DNA from: Dendrocalamus latiflorus
Taxonomy: Eukaryota > Streptophyta > Magnoliopsida > Poales > Poaceae
Length of the DNA stretch: 64,000 nt
Assembly: GCA_017311315.1 (NCBI GenBank)
Contig: CM029669.1
Location: 15,969,102 to 16,033,101 of the forward strand
Direction of reading: 5' to 3'
Position numbers and translations under genes: made by a program. Positions 21,577 to 33,647 of this stretch are shown here, piece after piece (within the stretch, counting starts at the first letter, position 1; every line of letters begins with the position of its first letter). Under the pieces are notes generated by a model. It made no database searches and was not told the origin of the DNA. It saw only the letters and a program-made list of their open reading frames with translations.

Positions 21577-24413
21577 CACTGCTTAATCTAGAAAAGGAAC
21601 GCCCATTTGACCACTTATGGGAGAACAAGCGAGACAAAAATCTTTAGTTCCTCACGAGAAAACGATCCATCTCTTCTTGTTCTGCAATTCCTCCAAACAT
21701 CACGTGGCCGTCCCATCTCTGAATCCAGACGAAAACCTTTCGTTTGTTTGCGGCGAAAGCGAAGCCCGGCCGAGATATTCAGAATCTTTGTTGAGTTCTT
21801 AGTTACCCTCTTCTGTCGTTGCGTCCAAACTGCATATCAGTCGGCTTCATGGTAACTATACCGAGGAACATTTCAGAATTTCACTGATGTGAGCGAGTGA
21901 AAGGGATGTTGGCCTGAAAGCTGGAAACTTTTGGATTGCATGGAAGTAGGCAAGTTAGTGGCTATGTTTAGCAAGCTAGAGTGGGCAAGGTTGCTGTTGT
22001 CTGAATGCCAAGGCAGGAAGTTCTGAACAATTCCAGGGGTGAGTGAAGGGTCCATGCGACGCAAGAAAGCAGCTGATGCAGGAGTGTGTGAGTGAGTGAG
22101 TAATTGCAAGGGGGAGGGATAGGTAGGCAGAGGCAGGCAGGCGGGATGCATACATGCATGGTCCACATCCAATGCTCAAAAGTCTCCAATCTGTCCATAC
22201 ATGACAACCATGCCATGCCTCGCACAAGCTTTGCAGCATACCCAATCATGGCTACTTCCTACAAAGCTCTACATTTACGCAGTTATGCTACCACCACCAG
22301 CGTTTTCTAACGGCTTACAATAAATGTCTCGAGCTCAAGTGCATGGTTCAATAATTGATGCACAGTACAATTGACACACTATATATATATACACTTACTG
22401 AATCCTGATACTACCTGTTAGTGTAACCGTTTTCATAAACAACCATGTCAAACAAGCAAACAAACTCAGGAGTCATTATGTGTATACATGTGTATATATG
22501 GAGCAGTACTAATACTACTACTGATCTGTTTCTCTTGGTGTCATGTGAAAGAGACTGCAACATTGCTATGCTCCAAGAAAAGCAAGAGAAAAAAGGGGAA
22601 AGCTGTAAAGAAAAGAAGTGTTATGGGCCGTTTAGAACACGGGAAATTTTTTCCAATTCATATAGGAAATGACCTATCCCTTCATCTTCAGTCACTTTTT
22701 TATACTGCAAGTTTAGATAACTGAGAGGGAATTAGTACACTGCAACTTTAGATGATTAAGAGTATAACTTCAGGTGACTGAGAGATAAAAAGATTTCGGT
22801 TAACTGTGCAATAGCAAAACCATTTCTCTTTTGAAATTCCTGCGTTGTGTTCCAAACAGATTTAGTTGAGAGGGAGAAACAACAATGGTTCCAATTCCGA
22901 TGGAGATGAAGCGAGGATTTCGGCCTAAATATAAGTGAAATTTGTCTCTGCTATCTGCATTGACATTTCTGGATCTGAGCACCAAATGCATGCATAGCCA
23001 CAATGCCTTTTTGCTGCTTTAAATCTGTTACCAAACACTAGCCCTCCACCAATGCATGTTACATATGCAGTTCAAAATCAATAGTATTATAGCCAATTAA
23101 GAGAGGAGATCGATCAGGAGAGCATGCACAGGCAGTTTACATCTTATCTGCATCTGTTCCTGCATGCTTCGTAGTTCGTACTACTAATGTAGCTAGAGCA
23201 CCAGTTCCATGAACTTTCTCGCATAGTCGATCTACTAGTAGCTACAGTAATCAGAAGCAGCAGAGCGGCACAAACAGATCGATTACACTGTGCAGTACAA
23301 CGCATAAGCTCATGCCCATTCTAACTACTAGTAGTAGTAGTAGTAGTAGTAGGACGCAATCATGCATATGGGGATTGGGGACAGAGAGCTTGTTCCAGCA
23401 CTGTCTGTCACTGAGCAGCACGCATGCATGCATCCCCTGCTGCTGCTGCCGCCTCTTCTGTCTGGGCAGCGTGCAGATTATACGCCTCGATCCGCAGAGA
23501 TCCTTGTTAAAACCTAGCTAGCTGTGGACAAGCAACTGATCAGTAGCTGGACACACAGGATGTTGGACATCTTACATTGATTGTGACCTCGAGGTATATG
23601 CATGCTTCCGCATGTCTTCTTGAAAAGAAAATTGTATAGATTCTGAAGCAACTGTCGTTACTAACCCGTCGCCGCAGATCGAGGCGAATTACCATCAGCT
23701 TTAGCTGCATTTAATCAGTAATTTGTGCGGTCTTTTACTGGAGTACAGAAGCAGCTGGTGCTTGAACTCTGAAATTTGCAAAGAGCTGCTGCTGCACTTC
23801 GCTCTCGAGCAGACAGAATTCTTCTCCCCATTCACGGTCAGAGCGCGAATTGAAGAAGTAGCAGTCAAACTCTATAAATGAGGATTAAGATCTGAAACCA
23901 AAACCCACGCACGCCTGCAGCACGCATGCATGCGTGTCGAGGCAGAGGCAGAGAGCTGCCATTCCTGCACCCGCAAATTAATCCGCGGGGTCTCGCGCAC
24001 GTCATACAAACAGGCAGCATATACTCGGCGAAACTTTCTCCCATGCATGTAGCTAGGCCGGCCTGCCGGCCGGCGCAGTGAATCCATCCCGTCGATCTCT
24101 GCAGGGATTGATCGATCAAGCAAGCAAGACAAGGGTAGGCTACGATCCAGGAACGGCACACATGTACATACCACTTACATTCACTTGAATGCCCGCAACA
24201 ACCACTCCACGATCTTCGCGATGGCGATCGAGATCGACATATCGATCGACGCATCATTCAAGATAAAGTCTCCGTGGCCCATGCATGAAAGCGTATACAT
24301 GTACTGCCTTGGTACGTAGCAATGCATATATCATCATGCATGTAGATACATACATAGAGTTCTCAATTATAGGCAGGACGATCGAGAGCCATTGGCGTGA
24401 TTGATTGCTGTAC
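21577..24413. other. Low-copy intergenic DNA, no gene supported
   Basis: No transposon ends recognised. Rich in CATGCATG and GATCGATC, with (TA)n near 22380 and (TAG)n at about 23325-23352. It contains two short blocks that recur near 43.2-43.4 kb (24023-24043 and 24184-24202). The composition resembles upstream regions of grass genes, but no exon is identified. Confidence 0.45.
24023..24202. promoter_or_regulatory. Two-block conserved noncoding segment, copy 1
   Basis: Block 1 (24023-24043) reads ACTCGGCGAAACTTTCTCC plus CA. Block 2 (24184-24202) reads CTTGAATGCCCGCAACAAC. Near-identical blocks occur in the same order and orientation at 43180-43200 and 43360-43378. The role is unknown; a shared regulatory region or noncoding RNA is inference. 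Confidence 0.4.
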
Positions 24414-24418
24414 ATATC

Positions 24419-24817
24419 TGTTGAATATAAGGGTGATCTCATCTCAAAAGCTAAAGCTAATCAATAAGATAAGAGACTCTCCACTTTTAAGTTAGGTCTC
24501 GTATCTTTTTATAACAAATATGGAACTATTTCAATAATCTCCCCTTCACATATTAGTGTCTCTCAGCCTTTCACTGTACACCGACAGTCCCTTAGGGTCT
24601 CTTCATCGTACACAGATAGTCCCTTAGGGTCACAGTCTATCAGACATTCACACACTAGTGTCTATTGAACCAAAGATGTTAGAACTGAGTTCTGATATCA
24701 TTTGTTGGATCGTAAAAACCTTTTCATCTTAAAAGTTAGTCAATGAGGTGGGAGTCTCCTCTAATTTGAAGTTAGATTGTTTATTTTTTTATAATTAATA
24801 TAGGACTATTTTTAATA
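24419..24817 (-). mobile_element. TRIM (miniature LTR retrotransposon)
   Basis: 399 bp in total. The terminal direct repeats of 118 and 115 bp (24419-24536, 24703-24817) both start TGTTGRAT and end in an ACTATTT-type stretch. Beside the right repeat the minus strand reads TGATATCAGAACTCAG, a PBS of the iMet type. Beside the left repeat it reads GAAGGGGAGAT, a PPT. The duplication ATATC is exact (24414-24418, 24818-24822). No coding capacity. The grass SMART group is similar in size, but I cannot confirm membership. Confidence 0.8.
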
Positions 24818-24822
24818 ATATC

Positions 24823-25184
24823 TCTGTTGGCTACATAGGCTGCTCCTGCGTGCATCAGTCTGCATGTAAGTCGTTCACTGAACTTTTTGGTGTACGTATG
24901 TCTATACGACCGCACACGTATGCCCGACATATAGGGATCTCCACATATAGGCAGCACTATAGCATGTGGGCTATATATATGGAGAGTTCAAGAATTGAAA
25001 CAGGAGGACGTACGGCGATAAAATGGCATGATTGGCATGATCGATGTAGCTTAATGAGTAGCCAGGTTGGTCCTCCGAGGGCATGTTTCACGCCAATGCA
25101 ACCAGCGGCCGTTGTTTTGGTACTTTTTATGTATGTTTACGAGGGATCAATATAAAAAGGTTCAGAATAACTGTGATGAATAAT
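24823..25184. other. Unassigned intergenic
   Basis: No gene recognised. A short open frame at 24850-25155 has no known motif. Confidence 0.35.
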
Positions 25185-26875
25185 TATTAATATGTATTGA
25201 GTTAAAATTTAAATTTATAAAAAAATTTGAATTTGCAATCTGGTGGTTTATTCCTGGCAATCAGCCGGTCCTGTTGAGCGGTCAGACTGGCCCTGCATAG
25301 TGGTTAGATCGGCTAGTCTGAATTTTAGCTGAGAGTTCTAAAATTAGTGAATTTGATCGTGGATTGAATTGAATTGCATTAGGTCAGTATTCATGTTGCA
25401 TGAAGCGTTTTAAGCTAACGTGTGTCAAGTTATAAAGAACTTATGTCAGAAATGATTTTTTATTTTTGGATGTGCAGGAAAACTTAGAGTCAACTATAGT
25501 CAATGGTAAGTACCGGAACTACGCCCATAGAGAGTTGAGGTCTAGAACAGTTAGTTAAGACTACTAGATGAGATGGTTGAGCTCAACCATGGCACAAGGA
25601 AGACAAGAAGACCAGATCAATGCAAGGATATTTTGTTAGTTGGCTAAATATTAAAAAGTTCATTGTATCAAAACCACAGCGTTTGAGCAGCGCTTGGGAA
25701 AGCGGTTTAGGTCAAGAAGATACTGAGAAGATCAAGTGAATCAAAGACTAATGATTTAGCGGGTTTGGGCTCATATGTTTTGAAAAGCATGCATGAGTTA
25801 AATGTGAGTGTAAAACCCGTATTGTGAAGGTTTTCCCTATTATGTAAGTAGATAGTATCTATTAGGATTAGATGTGGATCATTGCTCTATCTATTTAATT
25901 GGTTAGGGATGAAAGCTTGCAAGTCAACCATCCCAACCATTTTCATTCTTGAGTTCTAGGGTTAGGGTTTGAGAGAGAAGAGTAAGTATTGTGGTGTGCT
26001 CTCTTGTCCTCCTTATGAAGTAACTATAAAATCTTCATCCTCAAATAACAATATAATCAACTTTATTCATCTCTTCTGAAGTGTTCTTTTTCTTTATTGA
26101 TTTGCTCTTATTCATATTAGTTCTTTGCCTCTTCCCTGCCTTCTTAATCTTACTATGTGCCAAGGATGTGTGAGTGATAGAGGTGACTCATGCAGGTCAA
26201 ATTTTATCTATCTAGCCACTATAGTCTGCAAGATTTCAAAGTTGTCCGGCTCTTGCTTGATTTGAAGTCTTTCTTGAGAAATCTTGATTTGAGGGTTTTT
26301 GTTATAATTCTTTAGGTGGCCTTGCTTAATGTGACATATGAGAACTCATCTAGAGTCATCCTTGTTGTTCTTAACCCATGAATAGTTCGTTCTCAAGTTT
26401 TTGATATTTGCTAGATTTTAGTGCAATCTGACATGTTTTGAGAAAAACTAGAACTTTGGCCAAGATACATATGATCCTTGGATGGAATAGGGTCTTGAGA
26501 CACTTAGTAAGTTGTGTGCAAAGTTTCACATCATTTGAACATAGATTTTAAAGTTTGCACCAAATTTGGTTTTGGCTCTAGCTAATTTTCTATTCTGGGA
26601 ACAGAGGAGTAGTTAGACCACTCCTAGGCCTAGTCAGACTGGCGGTTTCATCAGTCAGATTGCCCATTGGTTAGACCACACCACCAGTGGCGGTCAAACT
26701 AGTTAGGTGCTGAAATTGTGAGTTCTTGATGTTTTGGGTTGTTGTTTGGAGTTAGGTTGTCAAATCTGATCTTCGTAGCTCTTTAACTATTGAAGTGAAA
26801 GATTTTTGGATACTTGAGGGAAGATTTTGAGAAGACGTTATTCAACCCTCCTCTGTTGCCATTGCTGGTCCTACA
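25185..26875 (+). repeat. SIRE-type LTR remnant (solo, 5' end indistinct)
   Basis: Resembles 28600-33647 in order: GTAGATAGTATCTATTAGGATTAGAT, a CTATAAAA-type segment, then a CCTCTGTTGCCATTGCTGGTCCTACA end like that of the 7280-8995 LTR. No internal element sequence adjoins it. The left limit is approximate. Confidence 0.65.
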
Positions 26876-27095
26876 TTTATTATACGTTCATAGGGCGTTG
26901 CTAATCAGCACATGCATGCTTGAGCGTAAGGTTGTTCATAGTCTCTGTCTTTTGTTGTCAGAACAGCGAACACAATGCCCCCGTCCCTTTCAATAAATTT
27001 CAATGTTTGCTCCGTGCTTTTTGAAAACTTTCCACTTGAAATCATAAACTTGCAATCTCTAAAACTTTCCAAATTAATCTGGAACCTTTCAAGTT

Positions 27096-27300
27096 AAATC
27101 CAGAACTTTTAACTAATGTGTTGAGCTTCCAAACTAGATTAAAAAAGATTTTCAATTGGAGGCCTTTCAACTGATTAAATCCAAAACATTTGACTGAGGT
27201 GTGGGGATTTCAAACTGGATTAAAATACATTCAATTGGAGGTCTTTCAACTGATTAAATCCAAAATTTTCAAATTAAAATATGAAACTTTCAACTAAGGG
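27096..27300. repeat. 80-bp tandem repeat (about 2.5 units)
   Basis: Units starting AAATCCARAA at 27096, 27177 and 27256 share AATTGGAGGYCTTTCAACTGATT; the spacing is 81 and 79 bp. Noncoding. Confidence 0.75.
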
Positions 27301-27725
27301 GTGGGCCTCCGACTAAAAATTCAAAAAAAATACAAATTAGGGCTCGAAATTCAGAAAACTTTAAAATTGGATAAAAACTTTCGATTCCAATATTTACACC
27401 TCATTTTGAGTGGTAGCTTTCATCTTGGATCTGCTCAAATTCCCACCACACCCTTGTCCAGCTTGGTTGTTGTCTTGTTGACAAAGGCCATGACGGTAGT
27501 GATTGCGAGCAGCGTTGGTGCTAGATCTAGGGTTTCCCTTGTTCCCTTATGCTCGAAAACTCCCTCCCCCCATCCTTGGTGGCACATGGTGGCAGAGGTG
27601 GTGTATCCCTTGTTGAAAACTAAGGTTTGCCACCCAGGGAGTGGCGACGCAAGACTTGGACTATTCCTATTGGTAGTGGCAAGTTGGAGCTTCTACTAAT
27701 GGTGGCAATCGATGAGGAAAGGAGT

Positions 27726-28600
27726 TGAAATGACCCCAAAATTTTCAAAATTCTAAAGTTTTCTTGAATTTTGCTTGAATTTGGAAAATTACCAAATTGG
27801 AAAACTTTTCTTCCATTTCCGCTTTCCTCTTCAAGAAACCTGCCTTCACCTCTGCCTTGGTGTCACTTTGCTTGGCGCCATCTCCCCTATTTTCCTTTGC
27901 CACCCGACCACTCGCCATTCATGCACCGCTCACCAACTTGCCCTACCACTCCATGCTGCCACTCCTTCAAACCTAGTACAACACTGTGCCACCTTGCCAA
28001 CCGAGCAATCAATGGTCATCACACCACTTCTCGGCATGCGCCAACTCCCCGCCGTTGCCACCTCAATCGCCAGTCGCACCTTAACTCGCTCTGTTAGCAT
28101 ACGAGCATGAGCTAGAGAGATGTTGCATACCTTGCGGTGCCATCATAGCTGCTAGCATCGCCGCCACCTTACCAAAGTCCCTCGACGACCTATGCCATCT
28201 TCCACGCGCCAGCCATGGCATGGCCACACATTGTCGCCACCACCACCAATGGACTTTAAAGTTGAACCAAGCCACTCCTTAGCCCCCATTCACACCAAAT
28301 TGCAACCCCACAGCCTTTCCCTCCCACCTCTAGCCAAGAACCATCGCCACCACCGAGGCCACATTGGTGAGCTCCAAAATATGATTCTTCCTATACCTTG
28401 GTTTCAATCCAATTCCTCATGATCATAACACTCCTAAACACCAAAAAGTCATCCCCAACCTCACCAACCCTTCTTATCGCCCCTAGCCTGCTGATGTCGT
28501 GTGCCACTATCGGCCATGCTCGACCATCGTGGGCAGCCACACACAAGACAAACTAACCCAAGCCATTGGAAAGACCATGTGAGAAGGTCTAAAATTTTGT
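27726..28600 (+). repeat. Gypsy-like LTR fragment
   Basis: Begins TGAAATGACCCCAAAATTTT and resembles 3707-4265. Its GC-rich part gives spurious open frames. It breaks off where a SIRE-type LTR begins. Confidence 0.5.
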
Positions 28601-31600
28601 TGTGATGAACCATGGCTATTTTAGAGGAGTAAATATTTGGATTTTGTAAATTTGCGGTTTTTAGTGCAGTTGTCAGACTTACCGGTCTGACTGTCCAGAG
28701 GTTGTGGTCATACCGGCTACCAGTTAGACCGGCCAACCCTGATAGTCTGACTAGCCACCACCAATAGTCAGATTGGCTAGAATAGGTGAACTGACTGGCT
28801 GTGCTGTGATGCTTCAACCAACTTAGGTTTTTCGCAAAATTGAGTCATGGTGTGATTTGGTTTGACCAAGGAAAGTGTATATGTGTTGCATAATGCATGC
28901 TTTTGCTAACGTAGGTCATATTGTGAAGAACTTATGTCCAGAAAAGATTTCTTGTTTTTTGAATGCGTAGGGTTGTTTGGAGTCAACATGGTCAATGGTG
29001 AGGATCGAGGCTATGCTCATAGAGGAGCTAAGGCTCAGAATGATCAAAGATGCCGAGTGAGATAGATGAGCTCAAGCATGGCATGAGAAAGGCAACAAAT
29101 ATTTAAGGGAAGTTCGAATGGCGGATTGCATCATGTGGCTTGGTTGGTCCAAATAAGATGTGGTCTGATGAATTAGAATGGGAGAGACTAGTTGGCTAGC
29201 CAGTGGTGCATCTACATATGGCAAACATGATGATTGCTTGCAAGGAAAGATAAACACTGGGTCAAGAAAAGGTATTTTGGTAAGTTGACAAAACTACTGA
29301 AAACTATCTTGAATCAAAACCATGGCATTTGAGTGACACTTAGGAAAATGGTTTATGTAAAGGAGAAGCTGAGATGGTCAAGTTGGATCAAAAGCTAAGG
29401 ACTTAACGGATTCGAGTTTATGTGCTTTGAAAGCGCGCATAAGTGTAGCATGTGAATAAAACCCATGTTGTGTGTGGTTGACAGGTTTCTGTAATACCCC
29501 AAAATTTGGTTTTCTTTTAAAAATTTATTTACAAATTAATTATTTTAAATATTTATATTTTATTTGGATTTTTGTGTCTAATCCTGGAAAGTAATCTTAA
29601 TTCCAATTCCAATCAAAATGCAAATTCCAATTTCAATTTAACTTCCGATTCAAAATATGAGTCCACAAAGCTAAAACTAATTTATTCCTTAGAGCAAGCT
29701 CATTTTCTTTTCCTTGTACTCAGCTCAAATTTCTTCCAGCCCAGGCCCATTTTCTCTCTCATGGTTTCTTTCCTTCCTAGCCCATGTTTCTCCTCCTCTG
29801 TTCAGCTGAACTGAACAACCATGGCAAGAGGGGCACCTCTAGCCAAGTCAAGGCAGGTCACCCTCCCTTCTCCTTCCATTACCTACGTGGAAATCATCTT
29901 TGTCACGCGAGAAATCAATCCCATCCGATTTCTTTGTAATTGAATCTTCTGTTTATCTCTTTAGTTTCCAAAGCAAATCCAAAACTGACACCAATGAAGC
30001 TGCGTCCATTTCCATCTCCTTTAAGCTCTTAAATATGAATCTTGTGACCTCTCTCAACCATTCAAACCCTCCCCAACTCCATCAAACTTCTAAACACTGG
30101 TGTTAACCACGAGCCATCGTTTCCAAAACCGTTCATCGCCCCAACTCGTGTTCCAACCACTCTGATGAAGTTCTTCAAAATTCTTGCATGTCATGTCATG
30201 TTTCCAAGTATCTTACACCCTCATGTGATGTTAATTTTATTTTCATGCAGCCAATTAACGGGAATCGAGTTTTTCCCAAAACTGGCCGAAATCATCTCCC
30301 GTCTTCAATTCATCATCTCCGGTGAGCCAAAATCCAATTTCTTGCTGCTACACATTTGGCCAATGCCTTACCGAGGTGCACCGCCACCATGTGCCATGCC
30401 TGACCGACCGCCCCACACCATTGCTAGCCTCCCTCGGCTATTCCTCCACCCCACTACCACCTTAGCACACATCGAACCATCCACGTTGTGCTTATACTTA
30501 GCCACACTGCCTGCCGCTTTTGCCCATCGCTCGGTTCCCACGGAGCACCGCCGCCCATGCTGTTGTCTCCTATTCCTTACCCGTGGCAAGGTCAACCCAT
30601 TTTGGCCCTTTGCTGACTCCCCTAGCCAGTTCTTATTGGTGTTGGATACCGCCATGACTACCCATGCATGCTCTATTTCTAGCAGATAGCCTCCCCTGTT
30701 ATCCTTCATTAGTTCTTCAGTGAGCCAATGATAGTTGAGCCCCATATGTCATGCACTATCTAATTCCAAAAACCAGCCAAAAAGAAGATGCCAAGAAATA
30801 TTATCTCAGTTGAGAATTTTCAGCATTTTTCATTCCGTTCAACTTTAGATGGCCCATTCTCCATCATTCGAACTTCAAATCGAATGATTCAAGTTCCTAA
30901 ATTCATCTAAAATTCTAATATACCTTCTAGTACATATTTTATATTTATATTATTTTATTTGAATTTAGTATTTACTTATTGCTTTCTCGTTTCACGCGTA
31001 GAATCCGATGCAGTCGAAGAAATTCCCAACTAGCATGAAGGAACCCTAGCCACCGTTAACAATGGCAAGTCTTCCTTTATTATGTTATACTCATGTTTAT
31101 CAAAACTATTTATATTTTAAAATTTAAATGCATTTCTATGTTATATAAAATGATAACTTCTGCCTTAAGGTTATTAGTTAATCCAAGATTGTTATACCCT
31201 CATTTTGATGTTGATATCTATCTACCATTGTCACCTTAGGTTATTCTTATCTTTTTGTTGATATTATATTACTATTTGATTAATTGTAGAATGGTAGAAT
31301 TGCTTAGACAAGCTAGTCAGTCATTATAACCCTAGGGTGGAAAATGATATTATACCCCTAATCATTTATTTTGAGAACTTTGTGGTAATAGGTATTACTG
31401 ATGGCTTAGAAAATAAAATGTTAAAAACTGCTTTAGATTTGGGAGGATAGTTATATTGGATTGGTGTAGTTTGAGCACGAGATCTTGTATTGTAAAGGTA
31501 CAGCCCTAGTCAATTAAGGATTGATGCGTGTGATTGTCCTAGTTGTGCACTACTGTACAATCACAAGTTTAAATGGGTACGACATGGCTAATCAATTTGT

Positions 31601-33647
31601 AATGACCTTGCTTAGATTCTATTAGAGGGCTGAATGTGGGTGTCAGATAGCGACATTGCCACACGGTGTAAGAGGAAACTTCTTACTAGGCACATAGAAC
31701 CCTTCAGCGGTGAATCCTTAGCGGACGGAGTCAAGTTGGGTTGGCCCATTGTAAAGGACTTGTGATAATCACTTAGTCGCATGCCTAATAAAGTGTGTAT
31801 TGGACAACAACATAAGTTGATTATATCATATGGGTAAAGCTATACAACCTCTATACAGTGTAAAACTATTCGAATAGCCGTGCCCACGGTCAAGGCCGGG
31901 CAAGATGTGTTGTCACATGGTAGATTTACGGTTTTGTTTTTAAATAAGCTTTTGGGAATCTAGGAATGGTTAGAGCTCTCAGGTGTTCATTCTGGTAAAT
32001 AGAGCTAGTCAGGTAAACAGAATCTCATTCTATGAACCTTGGTGGTTAGAGCATTAATACTAGTGTTGGTGGCTTGAACTTTCACTAGAAAAATTATGCT
32101 AGTTTCAGTTATTACAATGTACTTTGTTAAATTGATACTTAAAAATCTATAACGGTAATAAAAATAAAATGTTACTTTATGCAAAAGAATCATATTATGC
32201 TTCCTTTGTTAAGCCTTGCATATAATTGCATTTTTTTTCAAGATTGGAGGAGTACTCTATGTAGTCACCTTGCAATCTACAAAACCATCTCAGAGAAATA
32301 TGGACACATAGAAGGAGACTATCACTACTTCATATGTGGCTTAGACGAAGGATTCCTAGAGTTTTAGGTTGTGCTTTCCTAGTCAATTGCCTGTGGTATA
32401 TTGATGGGCCATCTTTAGGGTTTATTTTATTTACTTCTGCTTTGAGTTTGTCAGTCTGTGAGGTCTTATAACCTCATTTGTAATAAGTGGACATAAAAAA
32501 TATACTCTTTATGATTATAATAAAGCATTGTTTGGTTATGTAATTAGCATTGTTCGAATGTATGCACTAGTTTGGATCTGGGACTAGTGCGGAAATAAAC
32601 AGACGGTTCAGATTTGGAAATCCGATCTTGATAGTTTCTCCCATATATACTAAGTGGATAGTATCTATTAGGATTAGATAGATACTGGTTGCCTATCTAT
32701 TTAACAGGTTGGGATGTAGACATACTAGTCAACCATCTAACCTTTGCTCATTAAAGCTAAGTACTCTATGGTTAGGTTTTGAGAAGTGTGAGTGTTATGG
32801 TATGCTCTCTTATTCTTTAGGTGGAGTGGCTATAAAACGTTCATCCTCATGTAACAATATATTAAATTTGTTCATCTCTCATGAATTTCTCTTCTTTTGG
32901 TTGATTTGCTCTTAATTTGGTTGGTTTTGATCTTTCCTCACCTCTTTCTTGATCATGCTAGATGCCAACGAATAAGTGATAGATAATATCTTGTAAATCA
33001 ATTCACATACATCTTGGCATCAGGTTTGGCAAGTTCTTGAAATTGCTCAGTTTTTGCTTGACATGGTCTCTCCTAGTAATTTCTTGATCCTAGTGTTTTG
33101 CCTCTAATCCTTAGGTGTTCTTGCTTGCTATAACATGTGGGAATATATCTAGAGCCATCTTGGCCATTCTCCACCCACGAGCAAGTTTTATTTCTTATTT
33201 TTCTTCTTTTGCTTGATTTTAGTGCATCCTTTCTTCTAATTGAAAAGGATCATTATTTTGGCAATGATTCTCTTGGTTGATGATTGTAATAGGTTCATGA
33301 CATCTTAAAGAAGGTGCATGCCAAGTTTCAAGTCATTGGATCTACGGATCAAAAGTTACATGGATTCTTGGTTTTGAAATTGTGTTGATTTTACTGTTTA
33401 CCTGTCTGACCAAAATTTGCTGGAGGTCTGACTAGAATTTGCAAGAGGTCTGACCAAAAGGTGGGAAAGGTCTGACCGGTGGCACTTGGAGTTTGTTGGA
33501 ATTTTGTTTTCTTATTTTGCTAGCTTTTGTGTTGGATTTCCATCTAAAATCTTTGTAGCTCTGTAGCTATCGGAGAGAAGGATCGGAGAATGCTTGGGGA
33601 AGTTTGAAGACATTATTCACCTCCTCTATTGCCATATCTGTCCTACA
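28600..33647 (+). repeat. SIRE-type LTR split by a nested LTR
   Basis: The two halves (about 28600-29489 and 32639-33647) align end to end with 25185-26875 and finish CCTCTATTGCCATATCTGTCCTACA. The insertion lies just before the GGATAGTATCTATTAGG segment, so it post-dates this LTR. Confidence 0.7.
29490..32633 (+). repeat. 3.1-kb gypsy-like LTR, probably solo
   Basis: Starts TGTAATACCCCAAAATTTGG and ends AATCCGATCTTGATA. The flanks are identical GTTTC (29485-29489, 32634-32638), the 5-bp duplication of LTR integration. No PBS, PPT or gag/pol motif was found inside. So it reads as one long LTR left after recombination between the two ends of a Ty3/gypsy element. The last dinucleotide is TA rather than CA. 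Confidence 0.7.

Noticed and set aside
21968..22310. Overlapping frames of 70-99 codons
   Set aside because: No domain, no codon bias cue, and frames overlap on both strands; treated as chance.
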